Assembly (NCBI RefSeq): GCF_003985125.1 | Contig: NZ_ML133572.1 | Location: 62,001-126,000, forward strand | Reading direction: 5' to 3' | DNA length: 64,000 bases | DNA from: Rhizobium phaseoli | GTDB taxonomy: Bacteria > Pseudomonadota > Alphaproteobacteria > Rhizobiales > Rhizobiaceae | Notes under the pieces: model-generated | The model's input: only the letters and a program-made list of their open reading frames with translations | What the model was told of the DNA's origin: nothing | Databases searched by the model: none | In this document: piece by piece, positions 60,462-64,000 of the stretch | How positions within the stretch are numbered: position 1 is the stretch's first letter | How the letters are laid out: every line of letters begins with the position of its first letter | Translations under genes and position numbers: made by a program

Positions 60462-60599
60462 GTGCGTGCTCGGAATTTCAAATTCCGCCGCGCAGACCTG
60501 AAGGTTCGGATCGCCCGGCGTCGTGATTTTCGTAGCACGACGGGCCGACTGATGGGGTCAGACGAAGTTTTGATGGAGTGCAGTCAGCGCCTGTCGGCC
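60462..60599. other. 138-base gap between the carrier gene and the orphan antitoxin gene
   Basis: No gene, hairpin or repeat that I can support. In related antitoxin loci a RelE/ParE toxin gene would begin here on the minus strand; no toxin-like frame is visible. Confidence 0.4.
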
Positions 60600-60917
60600 C
60601 TATCGCTGGACGCTCGCGAAATGCCCAGCCACCAGGCGTGACTTGTGGCATTCGGGGGCGGACAACTCGTCGTCAAATCCCCAGGTCGAAAGCCATTTTT
60701 CGACCTCGGCGCCGGTGACGTGCAGTCCCGTCGCTTCAAATTCATTCCAGGCCTCAAGCGTCTCCTGCCGCAGCGCCTCGCGCTTCTCCTCGCGCTCGAC
60801 AAATTGCGCGATGGCTTCACGCATGATCCAGTGGGACGAAGGGCGGCGCGCCTCGGCCAATTGTTGAACGCGGCCCTTTAGCTCGTCATCGAGCTTGAGC
60901 GAGGTCGGCGATGCCAT
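60600..60917 (-). CDS. Ribbon-helix-helix antitoxin-like protein without a toxin gene
   Basis: A 105-residue CopG/ParD-type protein. The ribbon-helix-helix is at about 4-48 (TSLKLDDELKGRVQQLAEARRPSSHWIMREAIAQFVEREEKRE) and a helical toxin-binding tail follows (WNEFEATGLHVTGAEVEKWLSTWG). Many relatives end in PECHK; here the reading continues for 13 residues after PECHK, as if the stop had become TCA. AAGGAGG precedes the ATG. It is probably a solitary remnant of a toxin-antitoxin pair or an independent regulator. Confidence 0.75.
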   Translation of the reverse strand: MASPTSLKLDDELKGRVQQLAEARRPSSHWIMREAIAQFVEREEKREALRQETLEAWNEFEATGLHVTGAEVEKWLSTWGFDDELSAPECHKSRLVAGHFASVQR

Positions 60918-61012
60918 GAGGCCTCCTTAGTCAGAGGTAATACCTGACGCTAATTTAGGCTTTCCCGCGGTATTTATCCATGAATGAATTCAATGATGCG
61001 GTTCAGGCATCG

Positions 61013-62083
61013 TCAAATCTTCGGAGGGGCGATGCTCTCCCGCAGGATGAGCTTGCTGCGGACGACGGTGCGCACGCAGTCCGGGTTTTGCCTCTGGCCG
61101 AGGGCGTCGAGCAGGAGTTCCACTGCCGCGCGCCCCATCTCTTCGACCGGCTGTTCGATCGTCGAGAGCGGCGGCGACGAGAATTCGCAGACCGGGGAAC
61201 CGTCGAAGGAGACGACGGAAAGATCGTCAGGAATGCTCAAGCCGGCGCGCTGGATGCGGCTGACGAATGAAATGGCCATGTCATCGCTGGTGGCGATGAC
61301 CGCCGTGGGTTTTTCGGCCAATCCAGCGAAATCGTCTGCCGCCTGCACGCCGATATCGAAACCGTGCTGATAATCGAGACGGCCGCCCGAGCGGCGCACT
61401 GCCTCCTTCGACAGGCCGGCTGCCTCAAGCGCCTCCAGCACGCCGCCATAGCGCTCGACGTCGTGATAATTGCCTTCTGGTCCCGCAAGATAGAAGAACC
61501 GCCGATGGCCCAAGCGGATCAACTCGGCAGTGACGTCGCGCACGGCTTCGCGGTCGTTGGTAACGACACTTTGCAGGCCCGCATCGCTCATGTCGAGCAG
61601 CATCGAAACGATCGGCAGACCGGAATTTGCCAGCGAGCGCCCATCGACCTCCGGAAGCTTCGACGACAGGATGATCGCGCCGCGTACGCTGCCGCCGAAG
61701 GCAAGATCGAGAATGTGCCGCTCGGAAATCTCGTCGCGATCGAGGTTGGCGATCATCAGGTTGTAACCGCCCTGGATCAGCGATTTGTTGATGCTCTGCA
61801 GGACCTGCGGAATGATCTGCGAGACGCCGTAATAGAGCGATCCGGGCAGGATGATCATGATGATGTTGGATTTCCCGACCCTGAGGCCCCGCGCCATTGC
61901 ATTCGGCGTATAGCCGAGCTGCTTGGCCGCCGCGTTGATCTTGGCACGGGTCTTCTCGTTGACGCGCCGGGGATTGGCGAGCGCACGGCTGACCGTCGAT
62001 ATCGCAACGCCGGCAAGCCGCGCGACATCGGCCATCAGCGCGCCCGATTGATCCTCGCCGACCACATCCTTGTTTTTATTCAC
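61013..62083 (-). CDS. LacI family transcriptional repressor
   Basis: A 356-residue LacI-type regulator. The helix-turn-helix is at about 18-65 (ALMADVARLAGVAISTVSRALANPRRVNEKTRAKINAAAKQLGYTPNAMARGLRVG) and the effector domain follows (IIMIILPGSLYYGVSQIIPQVLQ ... SVVSFDGSPVCEFSSPPLSTIEQP). The start is GTG at 62083 after GGGAAAGAG. Two palindromes lie between it and the divergent isomerase gene. It probably represses the downstream sugar isomerase and CUT1 transporter genes. Confidence 0.88.
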   Translation of the reverse strand: MNKNKDVVGEDQSGALMADVARLAGVAISTVSRALANPRRVNEKTRAKINAAAKQLGYTPNAMARGLRVGKSNIIMIILPGSLYYGVSQIIPQVLQSINKSLIQGGYNLMIANLDRDEISERHILDLAFGGSVRGAIILSSKLPEVDGRSLANSGLPIVSMLLDMSDAGLQSVVTNDREAVRDVTAELIRLGHRRFFYLAGPEGNYHDVERYGGVLEALEAAGLSKEAVRRSGGRLDYQHGFDIGVQAADDFAGLAEKPTAVIATSDDMAISFVSRIQRAGLSIPDDLSVVSFDGSPVCEFSSPPLSTIEQPVEEMGRAAVELLLDALGQRQNPDCVRTVVRSKLILRESIAPPKI

Positions 62084-62140
62084 GTTTATCTCTTTCCCTC
62101 GGATGCTTCGATTTGCAACTCTAAGACAGGCGATGGTCTA

Positions 62141-62217
62141 TAGCAAACGTTTGCCAAAAATCGCTTGCCAAAAAAACCAGCTTGGCTATCATCTTCCAAT
62201 GGCAAACGATTGCCATT
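62141..62217. promoter_or_regulatory. Pair of LacI-type operators
   Basis: TAGCAAACGTTTGCCA (62141-62156) and AATGGCAAACGATTGCCATT (62198-62217) are near-perfect palindromes, with one mismatched pair each, and share the core GGCAAACG-type sequence of LacI-family operators. Their centres are about 59 bases apart, so a tetramer loop or separate control of the two divergent genes is possible. Confidence 0.72.
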
Positions 62218-62305
62218 TCTTAATGCGTTGATAATCCATGACTTGTTGGATGTGGAGCTGCTGTTCCGCTGACAGATGGGTCCTGCCTCGAGAATGGGAT
62301 AGATT

Positions 62306-63259
62306 ATGGCTACTGGCGACAGGCTGCGCTTCGGCGTCGATCTCGTGACGTTCTTTCATCCAGGCTTCTGGGGCGTCGATGACCATGATGCGATTGTCGC
62401 CTATGCGCGCGCCGAACCGCGCGCCTTCTGGGACAAGATCCTCGACAGCGTCCAGGCCTCCGGCGTCACCGGCGTCGAGCTGACCTTCTCTCCCTTCAAC
62501 TGGCAGGATGCGATCAAGACCTATGGTTCCGTCAACGCTTTCGCAGCCGAATTGGCAAAACGCGGTCTGACGCTCTGCAGCGGCTTCTTCGCGGAACTGG
62601 AGGCGGCCGGCGACTTTGCCGAGCCCGAGGCCCAGCGCGCGCTGATCGACAAGGCGGAACGTTATGCCGACTTCCTGAAAGCCTGCGGCAGCGACATCAT
62701 GGTGATCGGCGCGCCCTTGCGTCAGACACTCGGCGCCCAGCCGGTGCAATTTTTCGATTTCGACCGCGCCAAGGTGATCGCCGATTTTCTGAACCGGCTC
62801 GGCGCGACCCTTTACGCCAGGGGCGTGCGGCTGGCGCTGCACACCGAAGCGCATTCGATCTTTGCAGGTGCGCGCGACGTCGACCTGATGATGATGCTGA
62901 CCGACCCTGCCTATGTGCATATGTGTCCGGATACGGCCCATATTATTGTTGCCGGCTCCGACCCCGTGCAACTCGTCGATCGCCATCACGAGCGGATGAT
63001 TATCGCCCATTGGAAGGATGCGATCGGTCCGATGCCGGCCGACACCCCGATCGACAAGCACATTCACGAACGCCATCAGCCCTATTTCTGTGGTTTCGGC
63101 CTCGGGCGGGTCGACTGGCCTGCCTGGATCCGGCTGTTGCGCGACCGGGCCTATGAAGGCTGGGCGATCCTCGAACTCGATGCCGCGCCGGATCCCGTCC
63201 GCGACATCGCCAACGGGCTGACGCTCGTCCGGCAGGCGCTCCTGCCGATCTATCGCTGA
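62306..63259 (+). CDS. Sugar phosphate isomerase/epimerase (xylose isomerase-like TIM barrel)
   Basis: A 317-residue AP_endonuc_2-family TIM barrel. Likely metal-binding regions are GVDLVTFFHP, GVTGVELTFSPFNW, ALHTEAHSIFAGARDVDLMM and HMCPDTAHIIVAGSDPVQLVDRHHERMIIAHWKDA, with the closing HQPYFCGFGLGRVDWPAWIRLLRDRAYEGWAILELDA. Relatives include inosose dehydratase and hydroxypyruvate isomerase; the exact reaction cannot be read from motifs. ATG at 62306 follows a weak ribosome site. It is the first gene of the operon that continues with the CUT1 binding protein. Confidence 0.82.
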   Translation: MATGDRLRFGVDLVTFFHPGFWGVDDHDAIVAYARAEPRAFWDKILDSVQASGVTGVELTFSPFNWQDAIKTYGSVNAFAAELAKRGLTLCSGFFAELEAAGDFAEPEAQRALIDKAERYADFLKACGSDIMVIGAPLRQTLGAQPVQFFDFDRAKVIADFLNRLGATLYARGVRLALHTEAHSIFAGARDVDLMMMLTDPAYVHMCPDTAHIIVAGSDPVQLVDRHHERMIIAHWKDAIGPMPADTPIDKHIHERHQPYFCGFGLGRVDWPAWIRLLRDRAYEGWAILELDAAPDPVRDIANGLTLVRQALLPIYR

Positions 63260-63316
63260 CTTCATTCCGAAGATGACGAACGCCCCGCCAAGAGGGCATT
63301 TTCAAGAGGTGGAACA

Positions 63317-64000
63317 ATGAAAACCATGATGAAGCTTTTTCTTGCCGGCGTGGCATTCGCCGGCCTCTTCGCCGCCGCGCAGGCCGAAGACAAGCCGACG
63401 ATCGAGATGATGTCGTCCTGGACCTCGGGCGGTGAGGCAGCCGCTCTCAATGTCATCAAGACCGAGTTCGAAAAGCGCGGCGGTGTCTGGAAGGATTCCT
63501 CCATCGCCGGCTTTGGCGCGGCCGATGCCGCCTTCCAGAACCGTATCGTCGCCGGTGACGCCCCTGGCGCCAAACAGGGCGTCATCGGTCTTGCCGCCGC
63601 TGATTTCGTCAGCCAGGGCCTGTTCAATCCGATCGACGACGTCGCTGCCGCCGGCAAATGGGCCGACGCCCTGCCGAAATCGATCCATGATCTCATCTCC
63701 TATGACGGCAAGGTCTATCTTGCGCCGACCGGCGCCCATGGCGAAAGCTGGGTCTTCTATTCCAAGGAAGCCTTCGGCAAGGCCGGCATTGCAGAGGAGC
63801 CCAAGAGCTGGGACGAATTTTTCGCCGATCTCGACAAGCTGAAGGCCGCCGGCATCATCCCGGTCGCCTGGGGCGGCCAGCCTTGGCAGCAGACCAAGGT
63901 CTTCAACATGATCCTGCTCTCGCAGGTCGGGACCGACGGTTTCCTGAAGATCTATGTTGACAAGGACAAGAGCCAGGCCTCCGTCGAGGGCGTCAAGAAG
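63317..64000 (+). CDS. CUT1 sugar ABC transporter substrate-binding protein, N-terminal part
   Basis: The first 228 codons are present; the gene runs off the right edge. A signal peptide is at about 1-23 (MKTMMKLFLAGVAFAGLFAAAQAED). The mature start PTIEMMSSWTSGGEAAALNVIKTEFEKRGG and the segments VIGLAAADFVSQGLFNPIDDV and GESWVFYSKEAFGKAGIAEEPKSWDEFFADLDKL are typical of family 1 (SBP_bac_1) sugar-binding proteins. GAGGTGGAACA precedes the ATG. Permease and ATPase genes would lie beyond the window. Confidence 0.88.
   Translation, partial: MKTMMKLFLAGVAFAGLFAAAQAEDKPTIEMMSSWTSGGEAAALNVIKTEFEKRGGVWKDSSIAGFGAADAAFQNRIVAGDAPGAKQGVIGLAAADFVSQGLFNPIDDVAAAGKWADALPKSIHDLISYDGKVYLAPTGAHGESWVFYSKEAFGKAGIAEEPKSWDEFFADLDKLKAAGIIPVAWGGQPWQQTKVFNMILLSQVGTDGFLKIYVDKDKSQASVEGVKK

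Noticed and set aside
60462..60599. A RelE/ParE toxin gene after the orphan antitoxin
   Set aside because: None of the three minus-strand frames gives a toxin-like sequence; the gap is too short and open frames carry no RelE-like motif.
1..64000. tRNA genes, rRNA genes, insertion sequences, integrases and CRISPR arrays
   Set aside because: I found no transposase or integrase motifs, no regularly spaced direct repeats, and no cloverleaf-like stretch that I can support by eye. A covariance-model scan would be needed to exclude small RNAs.

Overview
The window looks like an accessory or catabolic region of a Rhizobium-type alphaproteobacterium (R. leguminosarum/etli group is the best guess). 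The reasons are uniformly high GC, tightly packed operons with 1- to 11-base overlaps, parts of at least seven ABC importers in 64 kb, an MctP-MctS-MctR monocarboxylate uptake module of the kind described in R. leguminosarum, and a chemoreceptor ending in a rhizobial-type tether. I see no rRNA, tRNA, CRISPR array or insertion sequence. Most genes serve uptake and breakdown of sugars, sugar acids, amino acids and sulfur compounds, each unit with its own local regulator.

Layout. 1-3215: tail of a peptide-type binding protein and two unrelated alpha/beta hydrolases. 3481-6101: an ECF sigma factor overlapping a membrane von Willebrand A protein. 6203-7360: a mobile-mystery-protein A/B (Xre/Fic) cassette with a frameshifted Fic gene and three evenly spaced palindromic operators. 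7433-18199: a probable L-idonate/gluconate regulon (lactonase, LacI repressor, L-idonate dehydrogenase, 2-ketoacid reductase, 5-ketogluconate reductase, gluconokinase, beta-hydroxyacid dehydrogenase, CUT2 importer), tied together by copies of one palindrome. 18232-22454: a TPR-like/GGDEF protein and a chemoreceptor. 22523-26487: MctP symporter with a DUF3311 partner and its two-component system. 26569-31254: an Lrp-type regulator, a polar amino-acid ABC importer and a homocysteine S-methyltransferase. 31346-33801: MarR regulator and a ClC chloride channel. 33887-37904: a sulfonate-type ABC importer with a flavin monooxygenase.

38233-48609: an IclR-controlled CUT2 importer followed by amidohydrolase, PLP racemase/dehydratase-like protein, RidA and an AstE/AspA-type deacylase, then a convergent TIM-barrel-like protein that I cannot assign. 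This is the best candidate for an undescribed catabolic pathway. 48706-53327: an operon for an SDR, a polar amino-acid ABC importer and an RraA-like aldolase, divergent from a Nac-like LysR gene (53559-54464) with a Nac-type site between them. 54471-60461: an aminotransferase, then PxpA/PxpC/PxpB homologues, a biotin carboxylase, a normal BCCP and a second BCCP-like protein lacking the biotin lysine, which together look like a split biotin-dependent carboxylase. 60600-64000: an orphan ribbon-helix-helix antitoxin, a LacI repressor, a sugar isomerase/epimerase and the start of a CUT1 sugar-binding protein, cut by the window end.

All functions are read from motifs, domain order and neighbourhood; no database search was possible. 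Start codons were chosen from Shine-Dalgarno placement, overlaps and family N-termini.
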